From Ananas comosus (taxonomy: Eukaryota; Streptophyta; Magnoliopsida; Poales; Bromeliaceae), in assembly GCF_001540865.1 (NCBI RefSeq), contig NC_033636.1, forward strand, positions 7,535,912 to 7,599,911: a DNA stretch of 64,000 nt. The letters run 5' to 3'. The position numbers were made by a program, and so were the translations under genes. The notes beneath the pieces were generated by a model, which saw nothing but the letters and a program-made list of their open reading frames with translations, did not search any database and was not told the DNA's origin. The stretch's first letter is position 1. Each line of letters starts with the position of its first letter. Below are positions 1 to 11,500 of this stretch, in pieces.

Positions 1-590
1 ACCGTCACAAATAATTGATGGAGATTTTAATTAGTTATATTCATGATGTTAGGCACAATTTCGATATTTGCAAAATATTTATCTAAAAATTTTTCAAATC
101 ATGATGTTATAATATTAAAAAAGAGACGTGTGTAAATAAAAGATTATTATCAATAATCTTTAAGATTGTAAATAGTAAATCGAAATAGTGTAAGAAAGTC
201 TAATCTATACTTATTTAAAGTCAATATATCGCAAACACAAAAAATATAATTATGAATCAAGTTCACAAACTGGATATCATTCTTTTCTACATTAGGGATA
301 ATATCACTATTATTCATCAATGCTGATTTAAAATAAGACTGCAATATATTAATAAATGGAATTTTTTTAGGAATTATATTATTGGGTAATTATTATTTGG
401 TAAACAATTGATACGTGCCTCGTTCTTATTTCCTCAACTTTAGCAATTTGTGGATTATAATGCTAGTATCCTTATTGCTAAGCTCTTGACAAGCAAATCG
501 TTGAATAATAAAAATTTTAAATTTTAAACAAATAGCTAACACTATAAAAAAATAACATTTAATTTAATATTTAACAATACTTAAAAGCAT
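1..590. other. AT-rich intergenic DNA, no gene seen
   Basis: Strongly AT-rich sequence with short scattered open frames and no splice-linked coding pattern. I recognise no gene or complete mobile element here. Confidence 0.6.
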
Positions 591-599
591 ACAATATAT

Positions 600-954
600 C
601 TAGCGTTATATTGAAGCGTCGATCAAAGTGTCGACAAATGAAAAGTCTCACGTTATTACCGACGCTTATGCTATGCATCGAAAAATATTCCTATACTTAT
701 AAGTCCAATTTTTTAAAATCTAAACATTTTAATTAAGTGTTTTTTAGAGATTAGGTATATTATTTAATAAAGTGTTGAAAAATTAAAAAATAATAGAAAG
801 TATATTATTAATAAATTGGTTTGATACAATAGAAATTCATATGACGCCGTTTTTTTGAAGCGTTAGTATTTATTAATTTGTAGGAATGCTTGGGGACGCT
901 TCCTCCAAGTATCGCCTAAAAAGCGTCTTATAATTGAGTATTTTCCTTATAGTG
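600..954 (-). mobile_element. CACTA (En/Spm)-like terminus with subterminal repeats
   Basis: Read on the minus strand, the segment starts at 954 with CACTATAAGGAAAA, the form expected of a CACTA transposon end. Behind it are repeated short motifs built on GACGCTT (near 607-625, 658-670, 843-862, 895-935), as subterminal transposase-binding arrays look in this superfamily. The other terminus and any transposase are not in the window, so this is a fragment or a non-autonomous piece. Confidence 0.5.
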
Positions 955-1088
955 TATATTAATACTGTATTCTTATAAGTTTATTTGTATAGTTAGTTAA
1001 TTTGCAATTATTCGCGGAATTTTTGAAGAAACGAGCAGTCGTCGCTATATTTTTTTAAAAAATTCGAAAAAAACACCGTTTTTTTTCG

Positions 1089-1405
1089 TCAAAATAACAT
1101 TAGCGAATTATTCCGTGATTCGTGAATGATTTGCTTAAAAAAAACGGCCCACGAGTCGCCACCTCTCGTCACCGAACTCGTCCTTGTCGTCGTCGTCGTC
1201 GTCGTCCTCCGCCGCCTGGCCGGCGCCGGACAGAGAGGCCACGCGACGGAATCCGTCTCGCCCGAGCGTCCGTCTGCAGCCACTGCGAAAAACAAAATTA
1301 TGATGGAAATGGCACGGGTTGCCGCGAGCGGGAGCAGAAGGTGCGCGCGGTCGGCCTCATGACCGGATAAGAGGGAGTCCACGGTGGACCTCCCTCTCAT
1401 TATTA
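1089..1405. other. GC-rich island of unknown origin next to a Helitron-like end
   Basis: About 300 bases of GC-rich sequence with a GTC trinucleotide run (near 1186-1207), surrounded by very AT-rich DNA. Several overlapping frames are open in both directions, as expected from base composition alone, and none resembles a known protein. The GC-rich stretch stops almost exactly at the Helitron-like 3' end at 1406, so it could be old genic flank (a promoter or first exon) left beside the insertion. Confidence 0.35.
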
Positions 1406-2953
1406 CTAGTGAAATACCCGCGCGATGCTACGTGATATAAAAATATTTTATAAATAAATTTTATTTTTTAATATTCTTATATTGTTTTATAAGTCTAATT
1501 ATTACTTAAATAAAAGCTTAGATAAAAATAATTTTAATAGTAAATCTATTTAAACAAAATCATTAAAAATTGGTATATGCTAAAAGAAATTTATACAACA
1601 ATTATTTTATAAAAATTTATATGAAAGGATTTGAGATAAATTTATCAAATAATTTTTAAAATTAATAAGTAGAAGAAAAATAAAATTGTAGAGAGAACTT
1701 GTTTAATAAACTTAATTAATATATATATACATATTACACTATATTTCTAAATTTTAGTCCTGAAATTTAAATTTTGTATTTTTTATATAACGATATTTAC
1801 GTGATTTAAATGCATCTATTAGGTTTGATTTTATTATGCAATTTATTACGGCATATTATTAATAAAATTAATTAAATATAATATATTTTAATTAATTATG
1901 AATAAATTAAGTAATTAATTTCATAGAGTTAGAGATTTAAAATTTTAAAATTTGAACTTTAAAATTGGAAATAAATATTATGAGTTAAAATTAAAATTTA
2001 GAATTAAAAATATAAATATAAAATTTGAATTTATAACTTTAAAATTGAATGTAGTTAAAATTTAAAAATTCGTATATATATATTTTTATTATATTATATA
2101 GAGGGAAAGAGCGAGTAAGGAGGGTTTGGGGGACACGTGTCACCCTTTGTTCCCACAAAACCCTCCTTAAATATAGTAAATTAATTAATTAATTTTATAG
2201 AGTTTAGAGATTAAAATTTTAAAATTTAAAATTGAAGTTTATAATTTAGAAATAAATATTATGAGTTAAAATTGAAATTCAGAATTTAAAATATAAAATA
2301 TAAAATTTGATATTTATAACTTAAAATTTGAAAGTATAAAAATATTAAAATTTTCGTATATATACTCAATTCAAAAAATTATAGTTGAGGGGCTATCTAT
2401 ATATTTTATCTACATAAAATAATGATAGCTATTTGGTGCCACCAAGCTGTATAAGTAAATTTACAACACTTTATTTTAAATATTTGATATAAAAATCTAA
2501 CTCTGATAATTTTTATATAGGCGACATTTTATATAGTATAAATCGCATTTATAAAATTATATTTGAATTTAATATATTAATCATTAAAAATTAAGGTTAG
2601 TGTATGTAATATATTATAGACCGGGGTGTAGGCAAAATTTTAATAAATGAGAAGTTGTTGGAAGAAATTATTTCATGCCACCGGGTGTATATTTATATGT
2701 TAAACACTATATTTGATAAGTCATATTGTTGGAACTTAACGCCTATAATATTTTGTACAAAAATTATTATATAGTGTAAATATATCCATTAAATTATATT
2801 TTAATTTTAAATTAAAAAAATAGAGTTTGTGTATGTTATATTTGTGTAGACCGGGTGCAATCAAATTTTTAAAAGAAGAGGAGAGCTGAGAGGACACGTG
2901 TCACTCCTATCCACTTTGAGTTGATCTAACTCTCCTTTAATGTAGAAAAAAAA
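1406..2953 (-). mobile_element. Helitron-like non-autonomous DNA, possibly two nested copies
   Basis: On the minus strand the segment ends in GCGCGGGTATTTCACTAG. This is a GC-rich terminal motif followed by CTAG, and the next base is T, as Helitron 3' ends require. Two places resemble the matching 5' end: near 2182 and near 2953 (TCTACATTAAAGGAGAGTTA). Both are followed by a GACACGTGTC palindrome (2131-2140 and 2893-2902). A homologous 3' end occurs at 31454. The interior is AT-rich and has no Rep/helicase coding. The 5' limit is uncertain. Confidence 0.5.
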
Positions 2954-3310
2954 GTATAGATTATTATAATATTTTATTTATAAATTTGTAATTATTAATA
3001 TTTTTAAATATATAACTCTTATATATTATTAATATATGTTTATTATAATTTTAAATATATTTAATCTATATATAAAAAATATAATAATAATATATATAGT
3101 ATTTAATTATTATATATTTATTATATAGTCGAATTTTTTATCCCAAATTTTTAATTGATGAGCGTATAATATCCGTATAAATCACGTATCCGAATAATTG
3201 TCGAATTCGTTTTTTAGCTGTATTTTTCAACGAATTTAAAAATTAAAAGACAAATTTTATCAGTACCTAATTTTTGCTGAATCCAAATTATCTAGCTATG
3301 ATTTTGTACC

Positions 3311-3410
3311 GCTTTTTTCCGCATGTCGTTCCAAATTGTTACCAATTATTCCATATTGTTACCTTTTTCCACATGTCGTTCCAAATTATTACCAATTATT
3401 CCATATTGTT
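3311..3410. repeat. Two-copy tandem duplication, 50 bp unit
   Basis: A 50-base unit containing CATGTCGTTCCAAATT and ACCAATTATTCCATATTGTT occurs twice head to tail with a few substitutions. It is a local duplication in non-coding DNA. Confidence 0.85.
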
Positions 3411-3989
3411 AGTTTGGCGAACCAACGACTTCATAATTAAATCAAGATAAAAATAATTTTTGAAAGTAATTTTTAAGAATATTTGTAAACATTTTATAAA
3501 TATGTGTTGAAAAGGGAAACAATAACATACGACCTATTCATAATTATAATTTCTCTTCTGAATAATTATTGTCATGTCATTTTATAAACTCTGCCTTTTC
3601 CACATAAACTAGTATTTCTGTAACATCTATGATGGAAAAAAAAATTTATTTTTCTCATTTTTATCTAGAAAGAGTAAGGCTAAATAAAAGTGGCGACATA
3701 CGATCCAAATTTTATCATAATAAATCAAAAATATGCAACTAATGAAAAAGAAGGAAATAGAATAAATCCATTCACTGCTGTGTTAAACTTCCCTATCAAT
3801 GGAAAGCAAAAAATAAGATCCACATATTGAAGGGTTAGGATTTAGGGTTCAGTGCATAATGATGGTACTTAGGACTTTTAGAGTTCAGTAACTAAACACT
3901 TAAAATATAATAATGACATTGCAATATGAATTGAATTTCTATGCTTTTAAAAGTACAGAGTCATTGGTGGTTGTATGTTTTCGATTCTT

Positions 3990-4156
3990 GGATTAAGGGA
4001 TATGCGGTTATAATGATGTGGGCTCCGTAGGGTTGAGTGGATGGTTGGTTGAATAGTATAATCTAATAGATGAAAATGATCAAAAACGTAGATCTAACGG
4101 TAAAAAATTTACAAGCACCTAGCGCTTGGTGCTTTTACAAACACACATAGCCGGAG
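3990..4156. mobile_element. MITE fragment, same family as 32081-32306
   Basis: The stretch with GGGTTGAGTGGATGGTTGG and GAATAGTATAATCTA, ending in a CCGGAGTC motif, is clearly homologous to the element at 32081-32306. The left inverted repeat is poorly kept, so this looks like an older or truncated copy. Confidence 0.55.
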
Positions 4157-4220
4157 TCTTGCAATATCATTAGCTAGTAACATTTTAGGGTACCTTCTAA
4201 ATTACTTATAGCAACACTTT

Positions 4221-4606
4221 TAATTTAGACTAAATACATAAAACTCCTCTGTCAAAACCCGATTTTTCACTTTCTATTTTTGTCATTTAAAACCTACACT
4301 TTACCCACTTATAAAATGAAAATTATTTACTTCATCCTTTACCGTTAGTAATCCGTTCCGTTTATAAAATATTATTATATATTTTTTTATGCCAAAAATG
4401 CCCTCAGTCTTCTATCCTGTGAATATGGTGAGGGGCAAAATGGTGAGGGGCAAAAAGATCATTTTGTCATCACAATTCACACCGTTCCCCTTGTGAACAT
4501 TTTTAATTTTACAAGGGAGTAAAGTGTAGGTTTTTAAATGACAGGGAGGGAAGGTGAAAACTTAGTTTTTGACATGAGAATTTTCTGTAATTTAGCCTTT
4601 AATTTA
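4221..4606. mobile_element. MITE with terminal inverted repeats of about 80-100 bp
   Basis: The left end (from 4221, with CTCCTCTGTCAAAACC and AAACCTACACTTTACCC) reappears inverted at the right end (GTAAAGTGTAGGTTTTTAAA to TTTAGCCTTTAATTT, to about 4606). The arms have diverged but align over most of their length. The interior is AT-rich and non-coding. The long arms would fold into a hairpin. Confidence 0.65.
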
Positions 4607-4866
4607 AGGAAAATCTTTTTATCAGCAATTTTAGAGTCTCATATCAGTTTCATATAAAAATATAAAATAGAATAAATAAAGGAGGTTACTAAAAAGTCTC
4701 AATATTTTTTAATAAAAGTTGAGGGATCATTTCCAAATAGGTAAATTGATTAAGTGATTATAGAGAAAAAAGTTGAGGGCCCGGTCATGGGCAAAATTAA
4801 CCTCTTTGAATCGGATTTTAGTTGAGGATGTATAAATTGATGGGGAAAAAAAAAATCTTTAAAAAG

Positions 4867-5080
4867 TGTTAAATATCACATGGTATCAGAGCAGGAGGTC
4901 CTGAGTTCGAGTCACGTCAGGCTCTTAGCATATTAATTTCCTCCCATTTAATTCAAAGCCCACATCATGGGCCGATTAAAAAGTCTCGAGCCCAGACGTG
5001 AGGGGGAATGTTAAATATAAAAATGTTTAAACACCGTTTTCTAACAGCTTAAGCTTTTAGAGTACAACGATTGTTTCACA
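4867..5080 (+). mobile_element. TRIM retrotransposon (copy 1), 5' LTR internally deleted
   Basis: This has the plan of a terminal-repeat retrotransposon in miniature. A shortened 5' LTR (TGTTAAATATCACA, 4867-4880) abuts a primer-binding site TGGTATCAGAGC complementary to initiator tRNA-Met. An internal region of about 115 bases with no coding follows, then a purine tract GTGAGGGGGAA. A 72-base 3' LTR begins TGTTAAATATAAAAATG (5009-5080). The 5' LTR keeps only its two ends compared with the 3' LTR. The family recurs at 7759-8003. Confidence 0.75.
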
Positions 5081-5332
5081 AAAAGCTCAATATTTTATAT
5101 TCACGATTGCTTGCTTGCCTAAATTTTTTTTGTTTCTACTAAAAAATGGGTTTTAAAAAAAAACTGAAATAAAAGAAAACATCAACTCGAATATCTACAA
5201 TAAAATTATATTTCGGAGCAAACCTTTTAAATCAGATTTTTTATTGATGACATATAAATTGATGATGGATAATTTTCAAAGAAAAAAAAATTAAAAGCAA
5301 ACGGAAAAAAAAACTCTTAAAAGAGCTAAACA

Positions 5333-5600
5333 TCTATTACTATATATAAAAGTAGAACACTTAATGAACTCAATGTGAGAAGCTGACACGTGGCTTTCTA
5401 TACTTGCCACGTGTCAAACTTATGGATATTTGGTTACGAATTATTTGAAATTATTAGTTTAATTAATTATTTAAAATTATTGGTTGCGAAATACGCAATA
5501 ATCTGTTGCGAATTATTTGAAATGGTTAGTTGCGAAAAAAATGGTCAAACTCAAATTTCGTATTGGCAAATAATTAATTATTTAAAATTATTAGTTGCGA
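5333..5600 (+). mobile_element. Helitron-like 5' end, 3' end not found
   Basis: The sequence TCTATTACTATATATAAAAG preceded by A is a typical plant Helitron 5' terminus. GACACGTGGC follows about 50 bases later, as in the element at 61090. The rest is repetitive (recurring TTATTTGAAATTATTAGTT-like words) and is cut by an LTR end at 5604. Confidence 0.45.
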
Positions 5601-5603
5601 AAT

Positions 5604-5940
5604 TGTCACGCCCCGGGGTCCCCTTTTTGTTTGAAACACAGCGGAAAAGCGTTTGAATTTTTTTTTTTTTGAAAACCTGACCCCAGAGTATGCCAGATCC
5701 GCCACAAATACAGGGAATCCACTGTTCACACGGACAGAGTCTCCCCTGTACTTGCACGGCGTCACACAAGTACAAAAGTACAAACAGTATACAACCACAA
5801 TCAAATGAATATACAGATAGCTATACATTCATACATTCATCATTCACACCGTAGTTTTACATTCGATATTTAAACAGAAGTTCACGAAAAATCTTTTGAA
5901 AACTGTTTCGTACGCGAAAACTTTTATCTTTTATAGAAGC
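5604..5940 (-). mobile_element. Gypsy-type LTR fragment, truncated at an assembly N
   Basis: Begins TGTCACGCCCCGG, which read on the minus strand is the CCGGGGCGTGACA end shared with the LTR ends at 32977 and 57948. The segment runs into the single N at 5941, beyond which unrelated AT-rich sequence starts. Only the terminal part of the LTR is assembled. Confidence 0.5.
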
Positions 5941-6175
5941 NTTTATAGATTTTTTAAAAAATTCTACTTAAACTTAAATTTAATAAAAAGAATTTATTAT
6001 AATACTTAAATATAATTTATTATAAATTTTATTATAATATTTAAATATAAATAATATGTATTAATATAGTATAATTAATAATTTTATAATAAAAATAATG
6101 TATTATAATATATAATATATTATATTTATATACTTTAGTTTTAATTCAATTTATAATTTTAATTAAGTTTGAAAT

Positions 6176-6361
6176 TAAGCATTGGAATAGTGCTATTCCA
6201 CCGAAATGGTGGAATAACAAATTCCTTGCTATCCCGGGATAACCGGGAATAGCAAGGTTTGACCGGGATAAAATATCCCGGCCAATTTTCATTCCGTTTG
6301 GCAGAATAGCGGGGATAACTTTCGTTATCCCCGCTTATCCCCGCAACCAAACGGAGCCATA
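6176..6361. repeat. Hairpin-rich MITE-like element
   Basis: Several internal inverted words occur here (TTGCTATCCCGGGATAACCGG with GGAATAGCAAGG; GGGGATAACTTTCGTTATCCCC). The right edge, read on the minus strand, is GGCTCCGTTTGGTTGCGGGG, a form common at plant PIF/Harbinger MITE ends. No matching left end is clear, so this is a fragment or a decayed copy. Confidence 0.45.
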
Positions 6362-7758
6362 GTGAATTGTGGCTGAGAGAGCAAACGTTCGGAATCCGGC
6401 ACTACCGACCTACCCAATTAATCAATCTTTTAATTTCTACGTTTTAATCTTTTAATTAAGATGTGACAGATAAGAGCCACAACAAGAGGATGTAGACCGA
6501 TAGAAATTTAAAGTGAATATGTGAACAGATTTAAATTTAAAATACGTGTTTTTATATATAGTACAAATAAGATTTAAATCGATATTAGTAATCATGATGC
6601 AGGTACCACAAATATTTTCTGACTAAAGTAAATTATTTAACACCATTAAATAAGAAAATACTTTATATTCTTGTGTAAGTTATAAGATAAGTTTATTGCT
6701 AAAAATTATAAAATTTAATTTTCAACTACTTTAAATATTTTAGATTAACTTTAAAAATACCGACGTTGATAATTACTTGATAGGACACAAACCACGTACT
6801 ATTATTAACAGAATGGTAGGTGAATTAGTTGACCTCGTATGGAATTTATGTATCCCTCCCTAATATTCAAACTACGTGGTTCATTATTTAATTTTGACTA
6901 CTACTAGTATTTTTAGTATACCACTATTATGAATCTTATAGCTCACTATATTTTGATTAATTTATACACGTAATATTAACAACATATAAATGGATTTGCT
7001 AATATTTCAACTATTTCTATTTAACTCATGAGACGGGCCTAAAATAATTATCGTTTTTGTAATTGCTATTATGATTACCCTCAAAGGTTATGTATTGATA
7101 ATTCGACAGTGTAAACTAATTGGTTCACATATGTAATCAACACCAACACAACAACAACAAATTTGAATTTTATAAGAGGTGTATAAAACTTTATATTAAT
7201 GCTTATATATACAGCGCTTTTGCGAGGTTCTTTATAGATTGTTTGGAATTAAGAACTATCTAATTAATTCTATAGGCTAAAAAGTAATGGGGCAAAAATA
7301 TTGAGAGGTACATCTCCATATTTTGATGGTACTGGAGATATGTATTCTTTTTTAACTGCTTGATTATGATTTACATAACAAAATTATTTTTTATCAAATA
7401 CAAATAAGATATTCTTTCTATCTATTGCACTTTTTCATTATATGTGACATTTATATCATTTTTTTTTTCATAGTAACCGCATCATTTTATGCTAAAAAAA
7501 TAAAAATGCTGGCATATCCATACTACTTTTGTATTTACTTTTTAAAAATACCTCTTCTCAAATATACTTTTCTGGAAATTAAAAATTTTTCTAATAAATG
7601 CTCAAAATAAGGATAATATAAGATTAAAAAAAATTAAAGATACATTAAAAATGAAGGTTTAATAAATATAATATATTTCTTTAATTAAGACAGGAGCTCG
7701 TCAGGAAAGCTTTTTTTATTTATACCCTATATTTTAGGGATCATTATAAACAAAAAAC
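6362..7758. other. AT-rich intergenic DNA, no gene seen
   Basis: Low-GC sequence with many stops in all frames. The open frame at 7425-7610 is composed of AT-rich codons and has no recognisable protein character. Confidence 0.55.
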
Positions 7759-8003
7759 TATTAAATATAAAAATGTTTAAACACCGTTCTCTAATAGCTT
7801 AAACTTTTAGAATACAACGATTATTTCACATGATATTAGAGTAGGAGGTAATGAGTTCGAGTCACGTCAGGCTTCTAACATATTAATTTCCTCCTATTTA
7901 ATTCAAGTCCATATTATGGACCGACTAAAAAATCTCGAATCCAGACATGAGGGAGAGTGTTAAATACAAAAATATAAAAATGTTTAAATACTGTTAGCTA
8001 TCA
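7759..8003 (+). mobile_element. TRIM retrotransposon (copy 2)
   Basis: Same family and same strand as 4867-5080. A 72-base 5' LTR (7759-7830) is followed by a decayed primer-binding site TGATATTAGAGT, an internal region with the shared GAGTTCGAGTCACGTCAGGC, a purine tract GAGGGAGAG, and a 3' LTR from 7958 that loses homology after about 45 bases. It encodes nothing. This copy keeps a full 5' LTR and a short 3' LTR, the reverse of copy 1. Confidence 0.75.
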
Positions 8004-8139
8004 AGGAAAAGCAATTCTGGCTTCAAAAGGGACTCATCTTTTGATGAAGAAGTGGAAATGTTACCTTGTCAATCTCTGGCAATATTATTTTCATTTTTGG
8101 TCTCAACCACACAGGATTCATATAAACCAATTATCAAAC

Positions 8140-8361
8140 TATCGACCTGTTTACCAAGCAGAGTCTCACGAAATCTTCCCTCTTTACCTTCAATTACATC
8201 CGAAAATGACTTGTAAACTTTATAATGACCATCCCTCATTGGTTGCCCGCGGATCCCATTATCAAGAAGTGTATCCACGGCTTCTTATACTAATTTCTCC
8301 TGACACATTACTAATTTCCCTGGCGTAGATCTACTTGAAGCTATTAGAGTAGTTTCACTAT
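8140..8361 (-). pseudogene. rpoC1: Nuclear plastid DNA: fragment of chloroplast rpoC1
   Basis: Minus-strand translation gives pieces typical of the plastid RNA polymerase beta' subunit: [42 protein letters not shown] and RETLLGK. A stop codon replaces the glutamine expected after LV, and the similarity ends abruptly near 8140, where the next recalled rpoC1 residues do not follow. It is therefore a short, decayed insert of plastid DNA and not a gene. The sequence at 8041-8139 reads on but I could not place it. Most of this fragment is repeated beyond the N at 8362. Confidence 0.8.
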
Positions 8362-8362
8362 N

Positions 8363-8496
8363 ATGACCATCCCTCATTGGTTGCCCGCGGATCCCATTAT
8401 CAAGAAGTGTATCCACGGCTTCTTATACTAATTTCTCCTGACACATTACTAATTTCCCTGGCGTAGATCTACTTGAAGCTATTAGAGTAGTTTCAC
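8363..8496. repeat. Second copy of the rpoC1 fragment after a single-N join
   Basis: Bases 8363-8496 repeat 8225-8361 practically exactly, and the two copies are separated only by N at 8362. An identical copy on both sides of a gap character is best explained as overlapping contig ends placed side by side. Confidence 0.85.
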
Positions 8497-8537
8497 AAAA
8501 ACATCTCCTCACTCTTATGAGATCCATACATACCCAA

Positions 8538-8565
8538 CTCCTCTCTCTCTCTCTCTCTCTCTCTG
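8538..8565. repeat. (CT)n microsatellite in the kinase 5' flank
   Basis: An uninterrupted CT dinucleotide run with one GT break lies about 30 bases upstream of the kinase start codon, probably in the 5' untranslated leader. CT-rich leaders are common in plant genes. Confidence 0.8.
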
Positions 8566-8589
8566 TCTACCATTCTCCTTAACATATCA

Positions 8590-11500
8590 ATGAAACACCA
8601 ATTTGTTCTCTCTCTACTATCTCTCTCCCTCTTATCACTACCACCCTTCTCCTCCTCCTCAGCTTCTCAATCCAGTACTATCTACAAAGGCGCATCCTTT
8701 TCAATAGAAGGGAACGAAGGAGAGCCCATTCTCACTTCCCCGGACTCCGCCTTCGCCGCGGGGTTCTACTCCGTCGGCGAGAACGCCTACTGCTTCGCCA
8801 TCTGGTTCGCCGGCTCCGCCGACAAAACTGCGGTCTGGGCCGCGAACCGCGACTTCCCAGTGAACGGCCGCGGCTCGAGGCTCACCTTCGGACACGATGG
8901 CCACCTTGTGCTCACCGACGTCGACGGCTCCGTCGTCTGGGACAGCACTGCCGCCGCCGCCGCCGCCACCGAAACTGGTACTTGCTCTGATACCGATTGT
9001 CGACAAACAACAAAGTTGTAATAACACATAAATGTTTTTCGATGTACGCGACAATGATGAAAGCACCAACTAGCGTTTATTGCTACCTAAACTTCATCTT
9101 CCTTAATGGACATCACATCATCAACTTTGAAATTATTTTCTTAGTTAAATTTGTTTAGTAATTTTAGTCATACTTTTTAACAAATTAAATTATAATAATT
9201 AGCGAGTGATAGCTAATGAAACTATTAAATATATAAAGATTCTTAACTAAGTGCACTAATTCAATTCAAACAAAATAAAAAACTGAAGGATATGAATGAA
9301 AAAAAGTTAGAGATGGGGGCCGGCTTGGTATAATTTACCTTTAATTCTATTGAATTTAAATTCTAAAAATATTATTTTTTTGATAGTTTTTAAAGTAAAA
9401 AAAACTTATTTCACATTTCAATAAATTATATATTGAGAAAAACTCTTAACTTAAAATCAAAACTAATTAAAAAGAAAGAATTTTACTTAAAATCTTGATT
9501 AAAGCAATAATATAATTAAAAATAAATAGTCAATTTCTTTCAAATGATTTATAGTAATGAAACATCGGACTCAAAAAGATTTCTAATATAAATTAAGGAC
9601 TAATGATATATATAATCAACGCTATATTATTAATTGAAAACATTGTTGTTTGGCATGCTAAAAATAGTGTTTTGGTATATTCATATTATGCCTCTCTTTA
9701 GGATTGCGGTTGCGGTAAAATTATATTACGTACAACAAAAAAATTATGATGAAGATATTTTATTTATTTTCGTACAAAATATCACATTAATTGCGCACCT
9801 ATCCTAAATAGTCTATTAAAATATAATTTTTACAAATCCGTTAAAACTTTTCCATTGTATATATAGGTCTTGTTTGTTTGACTGCTAGTGATTTGTAGGT
9901 TAAAAATGATAAATGAACAAATTCATACGAATTAGATTATCAAGGTATAAAATACTATTCTATTAATTATAACTACAAATCTAAATGAATCATTGTAAGT
10001 TTAGCTCACATATTATTAGAACTTTGTAAAATCACAAATTTCTACAAAAGATTATGATCCTCTAAGCATACCAACGGAAAGCTAGCTAAAGGGTTCCTTG
10101 CCTAACGAGAAAAACACTGCAAAATATAAATCAACAAACAAACGGACATGAGAAGTACTCTATATATAAAGCTTTGTATCAGTTGATCAAAATCTTTCAC
10201 CAGGCACTGCCGCCGCCGCCATGGTGATTGGCCGCGCCGCCACTTCCGCCGCCACCGTCATGGAGCTCCTCGACACGGGAAACCTGGTGCTGCGAGACGG
10301 GTCGGGACGGACGGTGTGGCGGAGCTTCGACTACCCGACCGACACTCTGCTCCCGACGCAGGCGCTCACCAAGGGGAAACGCCTCGTCTCCCGTTTCAGC
10401 CCCGGCGCGTTCCGGTCCGGGTACTACAGCTTATACTTCGACAACGACAACGTGCTCCGGCTCATCTACAACGGGCCCAACATCTCCAGCATCTACTGGC
10501 CCGACCCCGACAACACCGTCTTCCAAAACGGTCGCACCGACTACAACAGCACCCGGCTCGCCGTCCTCGACCGGACCGGCCGGTTCAACTCCAGCGACGG
10601 ACTCGGCATCGCCACCGCCGACTCCGGCCCGTTAACGAAACGCCGCCGCCTCACCGTCGACTACGACGGGAACCTCCGAATCTACAGCTTGAACGAGACG
10701 GGCCGTTGCTGGAACGTCACGTGGGTCGCGATCGCCGAGCGCTGCAACGTCCACGGGCTCTGCGGGCCCAACGGGATCTGCACGTACTCACGTGCGGTCA
10801 CGTGCGCCTGCCCCCCGGGCCACGAGATGAGCGACGCGCGGGATTGGAACCGAGGGTGCAGGCCCACGTTCAATTTGAGCTGCCAAGCGCGCCAAAAATC
10901 GCAGCAGCAGTTTCACTTCGTCGAGCTCCCGCAGACCGACTTCTACGGGTTCGACTTCGGGTACAACTCGTCCATCTCGTTCGACGATTGCAGGCAGATC
11001 TGCGCGCGGAGCTGCTCGTGCCTCGGCTTCGGATACCGGCTCACGGGGACCGGAGTTTGCTATCCCAAGATCGCGCTTTTCAACGGCTACACGTCACCGA
11101 GCTTTCCCGGAAACTTCTATTTGAAAGTACCGAGAACTGTTGAAGCGTCTGAATCGACGATTCGTTCCGTGCTCAGGTGCGGGAACGCTAGTGCGGAAGT
11201 TGAGGTGGGATCTGCTAGTATGTACGGAAAGAACAGGGACAGCACAAAGTGGGCGTACCTCTACGTGTTTGCTATGGCGGCTGCTGCTCTCGAACTTTTG
11301 TTTTTCGTAACCGGGTGGTGGTTCCTTTTCCGAAAGCACGATACGTCGAGATCTGTGCAGGAAGGATATAAGATGATATCGAGCCAGTTCCGGAGGTTTA
11401 CGTACCACGAGCTGAAAGAAGCGACCGGGAAGTTTAAAGAAGAGTTAGGGAGGGGCGGGGCGGGCGCGGTGTACAGGGGAGTTCTCGAAGACAAAAGAGT

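Noticed and set aside
1089..1400. Three overlapping small frames in the GC island
   Set aside because: Equal support on both strands and no recognisable protein; composition effect.
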